Below are positions 25,614 through 34,318 of a stretch of 64,000 nt of DNA, in pieces (the first letter of the stretch is position 1; each line of letters starts with the position of its first letter). Under the pieces are notes generated by a model. The model worked only from the letters and a program-made list of their open reading frames with translations. It ran no database searches and was not told where the DNA came from. The stretch covers positions 31,478 to 95,477 of the forward strand of contig CAOKWI010000006.1 in the NCBI GenBank assembly GCA_948473115.1. Direction: 5' to 3'. Source of the DNA: an uncultured Lachnospiraceae bacterium. GTDB taxonomy: Bacteria > Bacillota > Clostridia > Lachnospirales > Lachnospiraceae. The position numbers and the translations under genes are program-made.

Positions 25614-25634
25614 CGCCTGTATCCTGCAAGTTTA

Positions 25635-25790
25635 AGGAACTGTCAAGAATTAACTTTGCAGATGACGTAGGATAAATCTTTTTATGCAAGGCGGAGGAAT
25701 GAGGCGTACTGGGGTACGCCGATTGACAACAACGCGGCATAAGAAGATTTAGGCAAGTCAGATGTAAAGATTAATTCTTTGACAGTTCCT
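25635..25790. repeat. MITE-like element, GGAACTGTC family, copy 1
   Basis: A 156-bp element whose ends, AGGAACTGTCAAGAATTAAC and the complement AGGAACTGTCAAAGAATTAA, form imperfect inverted repeats of about 27 bases. The centre carries the hairpin GGCGTAC TGGG GTACGCC. A second full copy sits at 46499-46653 with the same ends, the same centre and the same length within one base; a decayed copy is at 35083-35160. The 210 bases from 25791 to 26000 contain only a 68-codon ORF (25820-26026) that starts at TTG without a ribosome binding site and reads into the next element. Confidence 0.8.
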
Positions 25791-26000
25791 AAATATCTAT
25801 AGAGCAGGCTCACTCTACATTGCATATTCGTAATAACTATTTAGAGCCAACTTTAAAAATATTGCAACCATACAAGTGGAAATATTCTGAGTTCCTTTGG
25901 GTCTTGATTCATATGATATTTTCCAAGAAGAATTATAATGGCTTTTGTCCATGCAGGCACGATTACGTGGCTCTGAATTATTATAAATTGCGGAAAATCA

Positions 26001-26212
26001 GGCGGCGACGTGCTGTCCTGTCCTAAGCGGACTTTGGGGGGCGCTTTTAGCGGAGGTGAAATCCACTGCCTACGCAGACTATGGCGCGAAGACGCAATTC
26101 GCGCCATAGGAACTGTGAAAGTTACTTCTTTCACAGTTCCGTAGTCGTAGTTGGCAGTTAGTTCAGATCCGCGTTGCCCCGTCCGCATAGGACAGGACAG
26201 CACGTCGCCGCC
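26001..26212. repeat. MITE-like element with 31-bp inverted ends and nested hairpins
   Basis: The left end (26001-26031) and right end (26182-26212) are inverted repeats matching at 30 of 31 bases; the core is GACGTGCTGTCCTGTCCTA. Inside are two further perfect stems: CTATGGCGCGAA (26079-26090) with TTCGCGCCATAG (26098-26109), and GGAACTGTGAAAG (26109-26121) with CTTTCACAGTTCC (26128-26140). Part of the interior (26122-26170) recurs at 13012-13059. It may be one mobile element inserted into another, or a structured RNA; it has no coding capacity. Confidence 0.75.
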
Positions 26213-26318
26213 GTCCCTTTAGCTAAGACAATACACTCTACACCCGCAGGCCGCCTGGTACGGTAGGGGCTGAGGGGTTGACGGATTATACCTTTGGCGC
26301 AGAAATGCAGAACATCAC

Positions 26319-26347
26319 TTGACGGAAAATGTCGGGATTGGTATACT
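26319..26347 (+). promoter_or_regulatory. Sigma-A promoter before the small membrane protein
   Basis: TTGACG (26319-26324), a 17-base spacer and TATACT (26342-26347). It would drive the small membrane protein and the HAD phosphatase immediately downstream. Confidence 0.75.
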
Positions 26348-26403
26348 GAAAAATAGGAAAACAGGAAAGTTTCCAAAGGAAAATGAAAAGGAGATGCATT
26401 AAC

Positions 26404-26565
26404 ATGGTAAGCTTTATTAATTCTTTTTTGATTTATTTGGTACAATTTCTTGTGATTTGTGTGGGCGGCGCGGTTGCCATTACCATCGGTATCACTCTGG
26501 CGAAGAAAAAGAATGCCGGAAAGGCTTCTGAAACAGAGGCTGCGGAAGGCACAGGCAAGGCTTAA
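26404..26565 (+). CDS. Small single-span membrane protein
   Basis: A 53-residue protein: one hydrophobic helix at about 5-32 (FINSFLIYLVQFLVICVGGA and on), then KKKN and an acidic, Ala-rich tail. ATG 26404 has AAGGAG about ten bases upstream; an in-frame ATG at 26383 would add seven residues. The gene has a good promoter and precedes the HAD gene by three bases, so it is probably translated. I do not recognise the family; the positive residues after the helix suggest a cytoplasmic C-terminus. Confidence 0.6.
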   Translation: MVSFINSFLIYLVQFLVICVGGAVAITIGITLAKKKNAGKASETEAAEGTGKA

Positions 26566-26568
26566 GGC

Positions 26569-27267
26569 ATGGACGGTCTATATACCACTGTTTTATGGGA
26601 TTTGGATGATACGCTTCTGGACTTTCCCTATTCCCAGAGGTATGGCCTGGGAAAGTGTTTTCAGACCATGGGAATGGAGATCACGGAGGAGCAGATAACC
26701 CGTTATTCCCAGATCAACGACAGCTACTGGAAACGTCTGGAACTTGGGGAGGTTACCAGGGAAGAACTGCGGACAGGCCGCTTTACCGCACTTTTCCGTG
26801 AGTATGGGATCAGCGGCGTTGATGTGGACGCTTTTCACAGGGAGTATGAGGAAGCCTTGGGAAGCGTGTTCAGGTTTCGGGATGACGGACTGTCCGTCGT
26901 CCGGTCATTACAGGGAATATGCAGGCAGTATGTGATCACCAACGGTGTTTCCGCCGTGGCGCGCAGTAAATTCAGGATATCGGGGTTGGAGACGGTCATG
27001 GACGGAATCTTTATTTCCGAGGAGGTGGGTGCTCCAAAGCCCCAGCGGGAATTTTTCCGGTATTGTCTGGAGCGGATCCGGGAGAAGGATAAGTCAAGAA
27101 TACTGATTGTGGGAGATTCCCTTACCAGCGATATAAAGGGTGGCATACAGATGGGGATTCCCACCTGCTGGTATCATTATGACGACAGGATAAACGGTAC
27201 ACCGTGGAAACCCGATTATGAGATTACTGATCTGCATATGGTATGTGAGATCGTGGTTTCGTTATAG
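26569..27267 (+). CDS. HAD-family nucleotidase, YjjG-like
   Basis: A 232-residue HAD hydrolase. Motif I is WDLDDTLLDF with nucleophile D11 and acid D13, motif II is in VITNG, motif III the Lys in GAPKPQREFF, and motif IV GDSLTSDIKGG. The C1-type cap and these details match the YjjG group, which dephosphorylates (non-canonical) pyrimidine nucleoside monophosphates. It starts four bases after the small membrane protein, within one transcript. The substrate assignment is by family only. Confidence 0.85.
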   Translation: MDGLYTTVLWDLDDTLLDFPYSQRYGLGKCFQTMGMEITEEQITRYSQINDSYWKRLELGEVTREELRTGRFTALFREYGISGVDVDAFHREYEEALGSVFRFRDDGLSVVRSLQGICRQYVITNGVSAVARSKFRISGLETVMDGIFISEEVGAPKPQREFFRYCLERIREKDKSRILIVGDSLTSDIKGGIQMGIPTCWYHYDDRINGTPWKPDYEITDLHMVCEIVVSL

Positions 27268-27350
27268 AGCCTGATTACTCAGGAATGAATGCAATGCTGT
27301 ATCGGGCTTGAAACAGGGCGGTTGTCCATGGATTCTGGGGGTTTTGAAAT

Positions 27351-28361
27351 ATGGCGAAATCAGCTGGGCAAAAGTTAAAACTCTTGTATATCATAAAATT
27401 GCTGTCGGAGACCACGGATGAGAAGCATCCCGCCAGCACTGCCGATATCATTGCCTATCTGGACGCCAACGGGATCCATTCAGAGCGGAAGAGCATCTAT
27501 GACGATGTCGAAAAGCTGTGCGAATTTGGCTATGATATCATACAGGTACACAGCAGGCTGGGCGGCGGCTATTATATGGCCGGCAGGGAATTTGAACTGG
27601 CGGAGCTGAAGCTGCTGGTGGATGCGGTGCAGGCTTCCCGGTTTATCACCACCCGGAAATCCAGGAGCCTGATCAAAAAGCTGGAGCAGATGGCGGGAAA
27701 GCATGATGCCGGCAAGCTGCAAAGGCAGGTGTTTGTGGCTGGCAGGATCAAGACGGAAAATGAGAGTATTTACTACAATGTGGACAGTATACACAGGGCC
27801 ATCCAGGAAAACAGGCAGATCCGTTTCCAGTATCTGGACTGGAATCTCAGGAAGCAGCTGGTTCCCAGGGTCAATGCGGAACGCACGGTGAGTCCCTGGG
27901 CGCTGATCTGGCGGGAGGAAAATTACTATCTGGCGGCTTATGACAGCGGGGACGGCGTCATGAAGCATTTCCGTGTGGATAAGATGGGAAAGACGACTGT
28001 GCTGGAGCAGAAGCGGGAAGGCATGGAGCAGTTCGCCAAGGTGGATCCCGCAGCGTACACGAACCAGACCTTTGGCATGTACAGCGGGGATGAGGAAAGC
28101 GTGACACTGCAATTCCCGAACAGGTTGGCAGGAGTGGTGCTGGACCGGTTTGGCAGAGAGGCCGATATCCGTCCCATGACAGACCGTATTTTCCGCGTCA
28201 GGGTGAAGGTGGCGGTCAGCGGACAGTTTTTCGGGTGGCTGGCAGGGATCGGCCGGGAGGCGGTGGTGATCAGTCCGGCTTCCGTGAAAGAGCAGTACCG
28301 CAAATGGCTGACGGACATTGTGGAAACGATGAAGATTACAGACGGGTTAAGAAACTGTTAA
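27351..28361 (+). CDS. WYL-domain transcriptional regulator
   Basis: A 336-residue regulator. The N-terminal part (about 5-65) is a winged helix-turn-helix of the DeoR/HTH_11 type (STADIIAYLDANGIHSERKSIYDDVEKL). The middle and C-terminal region carry the WYL fold with SPWALIWREENYYLAAYD and the LGGGYYM and RVDKM blocks, then a WCX-like extension. WYL domains sense nucleic-acid or nucleotide ligands; the target genes are unknown. The gene stands alone, with a terminator after it. Confidence 0.87.
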   Translation: MAKSAGQKLKLLYIIKLLSETTDEKHPASTADIIAYLDANGIHSERKSIYDDVEKLCEFGYDIIQVHSRLGGGYYMAGREFELAELKLLVDAVQASRFITTRKSRSLIKKLEQMAGKHDAGKLQRQVFVAGRIKTENESIYYNVDSIHRAIQENRQIRFQYLDWNLRKQLVPRVNAERTVSPWALIWREENYYLAAYDSGDGVMKHFRVDKMGKTTVLEQKREGMEQFAKVDPAAYTNQTFGMYSGDEESVTLQFPNRLAGVVLDRFGREADIRPMTDRIFRVRVKVAVSGQFFGWLAGIGREAVVISPASVKEQYRKWLTDIVETMKITDGLRNC

Positions 28362-28416
28362 AAAAGAAAACATAGAAGAAATCATAAAGAAGAAACATAA
28401 AGAAAAAATCAATGGG

Positions 28417-28446
28417 AAAGGTATCTAAAAATCAGATGCCTTTTTT
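28417..28446 (+). terminator. Terminator after the WYL regulator
   Basis: AAAGGTATCT pairs with AGATGCCTTT (one G-T pair) around AAAAATC, followed by a run of T (28441-28446). It separates the WYL gene from the nrd promoter. Confidence 0.7.
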
Positions 28447-28471
28447 GTTTATTTTTTAGGAAGATGCCGAA

Positions 28472-28500
28472 TTGACAATCAAGTAAAATTTTCTTATACT
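28472..28500 (+). promoter_or_regulatory. Sigma-A promoter of the nrdDG operon
   Basis: A perfect TTGACA (28472-28477), a 17-base spacer and TATACT (28495-28500), 82 bases before nrdD. Two NrdR-like boxes follow it directly. Confidence 0.8.
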
Positions 28501-28512
28501 GTTAATTAATGG

Positions 28513-28558
28513 GCACAATATATGGGAAATAATCAGGGAAAAGCCCAAAATATTGCGC
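28513..28558 (+). promoter_or_regulatory. Pair of NrdR-box-like operators
   Basis: Box 1 is GCACAATATATGGGAA (28513-28528) and box 2 GCCCAAAATATTGCGC (28543-28558). Both resemble the NrdR consensus ACACwATATATnGTGT and are 30 bases apart, close to the three-helical-turn spacing known for NrdR boxes. They lie just downstream of the -10 region and before a ribonucleotide reductase gene, where NrdR with ATP/dATP would repress. nrdR itself is not in the window. Confidence 0.7.
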
Positions 28559-28581
28559 TTTTTAGGAAGGGAATGAAATAA

Positions 28582-30771
28582 ATGAGCAGTAATTTCAAGC
28601 AGGAAGTAACGGAAAATGTGGATTATGGCACGGAGTTTCAGCCGGCCAGGACGATTTATGTGATCAAGAAGGACGGGAGCACGGAGGCCTTTAATGTCCA
28701 GAAGGTGATCAGCGCGGTTGGAAAGAGCGCATACAGGGCTCTGACGAAGTTTACCGAGGAGGAAGAGCGCCATATCTGCCAGTATGTCATCGATAAGGTG
28801 AATGAGATGGAGGTGGACCAGATCCCCATTCCCGTGATGCATAATATCGTGGAGAGCGCCCTGGAGCAGGTAAAGCCCATTGTGGCCAAGAGTTACAGGG
28901 ATTACCGCAATTATAAGCAGGATTTTGTCCGTATGCTTGACGACGTTTACAAAAAGAGCCAGTCCATCATGTATATCGGGGACAAGGAGAATGCCAATAC
29001 GGATTCCGCACTGGTGGCTACCAAGAGGAGCCTGATCTTCAATCAGCTGAATAAGGAGCTGTACCAGAAGTTCTTCCTGACCACCGAGGAAATCCAGGCA
29101 TGCAGGGACGGCTATATCTATATCCATGATATGTCCGCCAGAAGGGACACCATGAACTGCTGTCTCTTTGATGTGCAGAATGTGCTGAGCGGCGGGTTTG
29201 AGATGGGGAATGTTTGGTATAACGAGCCCAAGTCCCTGGACGTGGCCTTTGACGTGATCGGCGATATTGTGCTCAGCGCGGCCAGCCAGCAGTACGGCGG
29301 TTTTACCGTGCCCAGCGTGGATCTGATCCTGGAGCCCTACGCGGAGAAGTCCTATCAGAAGTATGTGGAAAAATATAACCGCCTTGGCATTGAAAGCAAA
29401 AGGGCGGAGCAGGAAGCTTATGAGGATGTGGTCAGGGAGTACGAGCAGGGCTTCCAGGGCTGGGAATACAAATTCAATACCGTGGGAAGCAGCCGGGGAG
29501 ACTACCCCTTTATCACAGTGACGGCGGGCACCGGCACAGGGAGGTTTGCAAAGCTTGCCACCATCACCATGCTGAATGTCAGGAGAAAGGGACAGGGCAA
29601 GGAGGGCTGCAAGAAGCCCGTGCTGTTCCCCAAGATCGTGTTCCTCTACGACGAGAATCTCCATGGACCCGGAAAGCCCTTGGAGGACGTATTTGAGGCC
29701 GGCGTGGAGTGCTCCACAAAGACCATGTACCCCGACTGGCTGAGCCTGACGGGAAAAGGGTATGTGGCAAGTATCTATAAAAAGTACGGAAGGATCATTT
29801 CCCCCATGGGATGCAGGGCGTTTCTCTCTCCCTGGTATGAGAGGGGCGGGATGCATCCTGCGGACGATCAGGACAAGCCTGTGTTTGTGGGCCGCTTTAA
29901 CATCGGCGCAGTGTCCCTGCATCTGCCCATGATCCTTGCAAAGGCGAGAAAGGAGAGCAGGGATTTCTATGAGGTGCTGGATTACTATCTGAACCTGATC
30001 CGCCAGCTTCATATCCGTACCTACGCATATCTCGGTGAGATGAGGGCTTCCACGAATCCGCTGGCATATTGTGAGGGCGGTTTCCTGGGCGGAAAGCTGG
30101 GGCTCCATGACAAGATCAAGCCGCTCCTAAAGTCTGCCACCGCAAGCTTCGGCATTACGGCGCTGAATGAGCTGCAGGAGCTTTACAACGGGAAGTCCCT
30201 GGTGGAGGACGGGGCGTTTGCACTGGAGGTGATGGAATATATCAATGCCAGGGTGAATGAATTTAAAGAGGCGGACGGAAATCTTTACGCCATTTACGGC
30301 ACTCCCGCGGAGAATCTCTGCGGCGTGCAGGTGACCCAGTTCCGGAATAAATATGGTATTGTGGAGGGGGTTTCGGACAGACAGTATGTGAGCAACAGCT
30401 TCCACTGTCATGTGAGCGAGGATATCACCCCCATCGAGAAACAGGACAAGGAAAACCGCTTCTGGGATCTCTGCAACGGCGGCAAGATCCAGTATGTGAA
30501 ATATCCTATCGACTATAATGTCACGGCGGTGAAGACGCTGATCCACAGGGCAATGGATATGGGCTTTTATGAGGGCGTCAACCTTTCGCTGGCCTACTGC
30601 GACGACTGCGGGCATCAGGAACTGGAGATGGATGTGTGTCCTAAGTGCGGCAGCCGCAATCTGACCAAGATCGACCGTATGAACGGTTATCTGTCCTACT
30701 CCCGGGTACACGGGGACACCAGATTGAACGATGCCAAGATGGCAGAAATCGCAGAAAGGAAATCAATGTGA
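28582..30771 (+). CDS. nrdD: Anaerobic ribonucleoside-triphosphate reductase, class III
   Basis: A 729-residue glycyl-radical enzyme reducing ribonucleoside triphosphates for DNA synthesis without oxygen. Residues about 15-105 form an ATP-cone (YVIKKDGSTEAFNVQKVISAV), the allosteric site; the barrel contains the catalytic cysteine region (MNCCLFD). The C-terminus has a Zn site with CDDC and CPKC, and ends with YSRVHGDTRLNDAKMAEIAERKSM, where the Gly of RVHG is the expected radical site. Followed four bases later by its activase. Expression is probably NrdR controlled. Confidence 0.96.
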   Translation: MSSNFKQEVTENVDYGTEFQPARTIYVIKKDGSTEAFNVQKVISAVGKSAYRALTKFTEEEERHICQYVIDKVNEMEVDQIPIPVMHNIVESALEQVKPIVAKSYRDYRNYKQDFVRMLDDVYKKSQSIMYIGDKENANTDSALVATKRSLIFNQLNKELYQKFFLTTEEIQACRDGYIYIHDMSARRDTMNCCLFDVQNVLSGGFEMGNVWYNEPKSLDVAFDVIGDIVLSAASQQYGGFTVPSVDLILEPYAEKSYQKYVEKYNRLGIESKRAEQEAYEDVVREYEQGFQGWEYKFNTVGSSRGDYPFITVTAGTGTGRFAKLATITMLNVRRKGQGKEGCKKPVLFPKIVFLYDENLHGPGKPLEDVFEAGVECSTKTMYPDWLSLTGKGYVASIYKKYGRIISPMGCRAFLSPWYERGGMHPADDQDKPVFVGRFNIGAVSLHLPMILAKARKESRDFYEVLDYYLNLIRQLHIRTYAYLGEMRASTNPLAYCEGGFLGGKLGLHDKIKPLLKSATASFGITALNELQELYNGKSLVEDGAFALEVMEYINARVNEFKEADGNLYAIYGTPAENLCGVQVTQFRNKYGIVEGVSDRQYVSNSFHCHVSEDITPIEKQDKENRFWDLCNGGKIQYVKYPIDYNVTAVKTLIHRAMDMGFYEGVNLSLAYCDDCGHQELEMDVCPKCGSRNLTKIDRMNGYLSYSRVHGDTRLNDAKMAEIAERKSM

Positions 30772-30775
30772 CGGA

Positions 30776-31336
30776 ATGAGATATCATAACATAACAAAGG
30801 ATGATATGCTGAACGGTGATGGTCTCCGCGTGGTCCTGTGGGTAGCCGGCTGTAATCATTGCTGTAAGGAATGTCATAATCCCATCACCTGGGATCCCAA
30901 CGGGGGGCTGCTGTTTGATGATGCCGCCAAAGCGGAGATCTTTGAACAGCTTGATAAGGATTATATTTCCGGCATCACTTTCTCGGGCGGAGATCCGCTG
31001 CATCCTGCCAATGGGATGGAGGTCAGGGAATTTATGGCACAGGTCAAGGGGAAATATCCTCAGAAGACGATCTGGCTCTATACAGGCGATGTGTGGGAAA
31101 ATATATGTGGTTACTCCCTGGTGAAGTATGTGGATGTGGTGGTGGACGGGGAATTCATGGCGGACAAGAAGGATGGAAAGCTGCTCTGGAAGGGCAGCTC
31201 CAACCAGCGGGTCATTGACGTGCAAAGAACCCTGGCCCAGGAGGATATCAGGATACCCGTGCTGTACTGCGGTGACTACGCGGAGGAGTACAGGGTCACT
31301 GAGAAACCGGGGAATGCATGCGGCTGCAGCAGCTGA
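30776..31336 (+). CDS. nrdG: Anaerobic RNR-activating radical SAM enzyme
   Basis: A 186-residue radical SAM activase that installs the glycyl radical in NrdD. The cluster motif is C-x3-C-x2-C in AGCNHCCKECHNPITW (about 19-32), and the SAM-binding GGDP follows in TFSGGDPLHP. ATG 30776 lies four bases after the nrdD stop; the upstream in-frame start at 30731 is within nrdD and has no family similarity. The last residues include CGCSS. Confidence 0.95.
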   Translation: MRYHNITKDDMLNGDGLRVVLWVAGCNHCCKECHNPITWDPNGGLLFDDAAKAEIFEQLDKDYISGITFSGGDPLHPANGMEVREFMAQVKGKYPQKTIWLYTGDVWENICGYSLVKYVDVVVDGEFMADKKDGKLLWKGSSNQRVIDVQRTLAQEDIRIPVLYCGDYAEEYRVTEKPGNACGCSS

Positions 31337-31363
31337 CTTTTATGAAGGGGGCAGGTACGACAG

Positions 31364-31876
31364 ATGAGAAGAGTGGCGCAATTTTTCAAGGTAAGTGAAG
31401 AACTGTTCTTGCAGGCGGTAACAGAGGGTTTCCCGCAGTATGCGCAGGAGGAGGCCCGACAGATGTATGAGACCCTGAAACTGCCTGAAAGAGCCACAAA
31501 GGGCAGTGCGGGATACGATTTTTTCGCGCCCTTTTCCTTTGAACTGCCGCCCGCAGCCACCATTAAGATCCCTACGGGCATCCGGGTGAAGATGGAAGAG
31601 GACTGGGTGTTGAAGCTCTATCCCAGGAGCGGGCTTGGTTTTAAGTACAGATTACAGATGAATAATACGGTGGGCATTATCGACAGCGATTATTTCTATT
31701 CTGACAATGAGGGACATATCTTTGTGAAACTGACCAACGACTCCAACGAGGGAAAGATCCTGACCGTGGAGCAGGGAACCGGGATTGTCCAGGGCATCTT
31801 CCTGGAGTACGGCATCACGGTGGATGACAGGGCGGAGGGAATCCGCAACGGCGGCTTTGGAAGCACCACAAAATAA
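31364..31876 (+). CDS. dUTP diphosphatase-like (dUTPase family) protein
   Basis: A 170-residue trimeric-type dUTPase. The five motifs are recognisable: GSAGYDFFAP (I), PRSGLGFKY (II), NTVGIIDSDYF (III), the EQGTGIVQGIF block (IV) and RNGGFGSTTK (V). A 45-residue N-terminal extension (RRVAQFFKVSEELFLQAV) precedes motif I. It removes dUTP and supplies dUMP, fitting its position 27 bases after nrdG. A related dCTP deaminase activity cannot be excluded, though motif V supports dUTPase. Confidence 0.88.
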   Translation: MRRVAQFFKVSEELFLQAVTEGFPQYAQEEARQMYETLKLPERATKGSAGYDFFAPFSFELPPAATIKIPTGIRVKMEEDWVLKLYPRSGLGFKYRLQMNNTVGIIDSDYFYSDNEGHIFVKLTNDSNEGKILTVEQGTGIVQGIFLEYGITVDDRAEGIRNGGFGSTTK

Positions 31877-31982
31877 TGGAAATAAAAAACAGGAAAATAA
31901 GTATACAGGATAAAAACTTCTCTTTGGGAAATAATGAAAAGAAAGATGATTTTCAAATTATTTCCGGAAGGGGAGTTTTATT

Positions 31983-33425
31983 TTGAGCGAAGAAAAGAAA
32001 AGTAAAATCAGCGGTTCCCTGGCGCAGGATATGGAATATCTGAACCATGCGCTGGGAGCCGGACGCAATTTTGATATGATATACAGGGTCATCCATGTGG
32101 GCGGAAAGGAAGCCTGTATGTACCTGGTGGACGGCTTCTGCAAGGACGACCTGGTGCAGAAACTGCTGCAATACCTCATGGATGTGACGCCGGACAAGAT
32201 GCCCCAGGACATGCACGGGATCTCCAAGCAGTTCGTCCCCTATGTGGAGGTGGAGGTGGACGATGGATTTGACACCATCATACATTCCCTGTTGTCGGGT
32301 ATGTTTATCCTGCTGATAGACGGCTTCAACAAGGCTCTGCTGATCGATTCCCGCACCTACCCCGCCAGGGGAGTGGAGGAGCCGGAGAAGGACAAGGTGC
32401 TGCGTGGCTCCAAGGACGGCTTTGTGGAGACTGTGGTATTCAATACCGCCCTGATCCGCCGCAGGATCCGCAGTACGGATCTCTGCATGGAAATGCTGAC
32501 CGCGGGGGAAAGCTCCCGCACGGACATTGTGCTCTGCTATATGGATCAGAGGGTGGATCACCGGTTCCTGGATGCGGTGAGGCGCAAGATCAATGAGATC
32601 AGGGTGGATGCCCTGACCATGAACCAGGAGTCCCTGGCGGAGTGCCTTTACCAGAAAAAATGGTATAATCCCTTTCCGAAATTCAAGTATACGGAGAGGC
32701 CGGACGCGGCGGCGGCCCAGGTATTGGAAGGGAATATTGTGATCCTGGTGGATAATTCCCCCTCCGCCATGATTCTGCCCACCACGATCTTTGATGTGGT
32801 GGAGGAGGCGGACGATTACTATTTTCCGCCCATTACAGGAACGTACCTGCGGATCACAAGGCTGCTGATTTCCATTCTGACCTATATCCTGACGCCTACC
32901 TTTCTGCTGCTGGTCAATCACAGCCAGTGGGTGCCGGAAAGCTTTTCCTTTATTCTGCTGAAGGAGGAACCCAATATTCCGCTGATCTGGCAGTTCTTGA
33001 TCCTGGAGCTTGCAATAGACGGATTGAAGCTGGCGGCGGTGAACACGCCCAATATGCTGAGTACGCCGCTGAGTGTGCTGGCGGCGCTGGTGCTGGGGGA
33101 GTTCTCGGTGAACAGTGGCTGGTTTTCCGCCGAGGTCATGCTGTATATGGCTTTTGTGGCAGTGGCAAATTATACCCAGCAGAATTATGAACTGGGCTAT
33201 GCGCTGAAATTTATGAGGATCATCAATCTGCTGCTGACCCAGTGGTTTGGTCTTTGGGGATATATCGGGGGGATCCTGCTGACGGTTCTTTCCATTGCAT
33301 GTAACAGGACGGTGGCAAGGACAAGTTATATTTATCCGCTGATTCCCTTTAACTGGAAGGATTTAAAAAATCGTGTGATCCGGCGCAGGCTGCCGGAATC
33401 CCTTTCGCCCTCATTGAAAAAGTAG
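31983..33425 (+). CDS. Spore germination protein, GerA/SpoVAF type
   Basis: A 480-residue GerA-family A subunit. A long hydrophilic N-terminal domain (about 1-285), including the conserved SSRTDIVLCYMD and GNIVILVDNSPSAMILPTT blocks, is followed by five or so membrane segments (about 295-450) and a basic tail. The unaccompanied gene without B and C subunits resembles SpoVAF, which assists germinant-receptor or SpoVA channel function. The start is TTG 31983 after GGAAGGGGAG. Expected to be made in the forespore. Confidence 0.87.
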   Translation: MSEEKKSKISGSLAQDMEYLNHALGAGRNFDMIYRVIHVGGKEACMYLVDGFCKDDLVQKLLQYLMDVTPDKMPQDMHGISKQFVPYVEVEVDDGFDTIIHSLLSGMFILLIDGFNKALLIDSRTYPARGVEEPEKDKVLRGSKDGFVETVVFNTALIRRRIRSTDLCMEMLTAGESSRTDIVLCYMDQRVDHRFLDAVRRKINEIRVDALTMNQESLAECLYQKKWYNPFPKFKYTERPDAAAAQVLEGNIVILVDNSPSAMILPTTIFDVVEEADDYYFPPITGTYLRITRLLISILTYILTPTFLLLVNHSQWVPESFSFILLKEEPNIPLIWQFLILELAIDGLKLAAVNTPNMLSTPLSVLAALVLGEFSVNSGWFSAEVMLYMAFVAVANYTQQNYELGYALKFMRIINLLLTQWFGLWGYIGGILLTVLSIACNRTVARTSYIYPLIPFNWKDLKNRVIRRRLPESLSPSLKK

Positions 33426-33442
33426 GGGAGAGGTGCTATACT

Positions 33443-33479
33443 AAACCGTGGGACATATCAGACTGTCCTGCGGTTTTTT
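33443..33479 (+). terminator. Terminator after the germination gene
   Basis: AAACCG-GGGACA pairs with TGTCC-CGGTTT across an 8-base loop with small bulges, and a run of six T follows (33474-33479). Confidence 0.7.
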
Positions 33480-33533
33480 GGCGAAGGGGGACGGCTGTGC
33501 TGCGAGTGTTACAAAGGAGAATAGGATAAGGTT

Positions 33534-34229
33534 ATGTATCGGTTTGCGATCTGTGACGACAGCAGGGAAGACATTGATTATATAGAGAAGCTGGTTCGGG
33601 AATGGAACAGGGAGGCGGGGTATCAGATCCGGATAGACAGGTTTCCTTCCGGGGAGGCATTTTGGTTTGCCTATGAGGATGATCCGGAGACGGATGTGCT
33701 GTTTCTGGATATCGAGATGAAGGATTTGAGCGGTATCGACCTGGCGCAGAAGCTCAGGGAGGCGGGTTCCCGGATGCAGATCGTCTTTGTGACGGGGTAT
33801 ATGGAATACATTGCCCAGGGGTATGACGTGGAGGCACTGCATTATCTGCTGAAGCCGGTGACGGAGGAAAAGCTTTTCGGGGTGCTGGATCGTGCCATGG
33901 AGCGGCTGAAAAACCGGGAGAGGGAACTGACGGTCACCATGCCGGAGGGCATTGTCAGGATCCCTTTGGCAGAGATACGGTATCTGGAAGTGATGGGGAA
34001 TTATGTTACCATTCATGGCAGGGAAGACTACAGCGTGAAGCGCACGCTGAGTCAGCTGGAGGAGATGCTGGACGAGCGGTTTTACCGCATACATCGATCC
34101 TATATTGTCAATCTGCAGCTGGTGAAAAAGTGTATGCGCACAGAGGTGATTTTGAAGGATGATACGGTGCTGCCTCTTTCCAGACGGCATTACGAAGGGT
34201 TGAACCGTGCCATGATCCTGTATTTTTAG
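33534..34229 (+). CDS. LytTR-family response regulator
   Basis: A 231-residue regulator with a receiver domain (1-120: acidic pair D8/D9, phospho-acceptor Asp in LFLDIEM near 58, and Lys in LLKPV near 106) and a C-terminal LytTR DNA-binding domain (ILYLEV-like RYLEVMGNYVTIH and RIHRSYIVNL). This is the AgrA/VirR type that binds direct repeats upstream of peptide-signalling, bacteriocin or surface genes. A kinase gene lies 89 bases downstream, and two ABC exporters follow. Confidence 0.92.
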   Translation: MYRFAICDDSREDIDYIEKLVREWNREAGYQIRIDRFPSGEAFWFAYEDDPETDVLFLDIEMKDLSGIDLAQKLREAGSRMQIVFVTGYMEYIAQGYDVEALHYLLKPVTEEKLFGVLDRAMERLKNRERELTVTMPEGIVRIPLAEIRYLEVMGNYVTIHGREDYSVKRTLSQLEEMLDERFYRIHRSYIVNLQLVKKCMRTEVILKDDTVLPLSRRHYEGLNRAMILYF

Positions 34230-34318
34230 GATAATGCAGGTGAAAGCAGCACTGCTGCATAATGCTTGTGAGGAGCTTCATTGTCAGGGGAAATGGCAAC
34301 AGTTTGTGGAGGCAGGGT

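Noticed and set aside
25820..26026. 68-codon ORF between two repeat elements
   Set aside because: Starts at TTG without a ribosome binding site and runs into the inverted end of the element at 26001; at most a fragment of a disrupted gene.
25467..26212. Insertion sequences with transposase
   Set aside because: The elements are 147-212 bp long and have no ORF that could encode a transposase; they are at most non-autonomous.
28456..30108. Long ORF on the minus strand opposite nrdD
   Set aside because: It is the antisense shadow of a well-identified gene; its sequence is His/Leu-rich without family motifs.
31953..32921. Long minus-strand ORF opposite the germination gene
   Set aside because: Shadow of the GerA-family gene; no ribosome binding site or recognisable domain.
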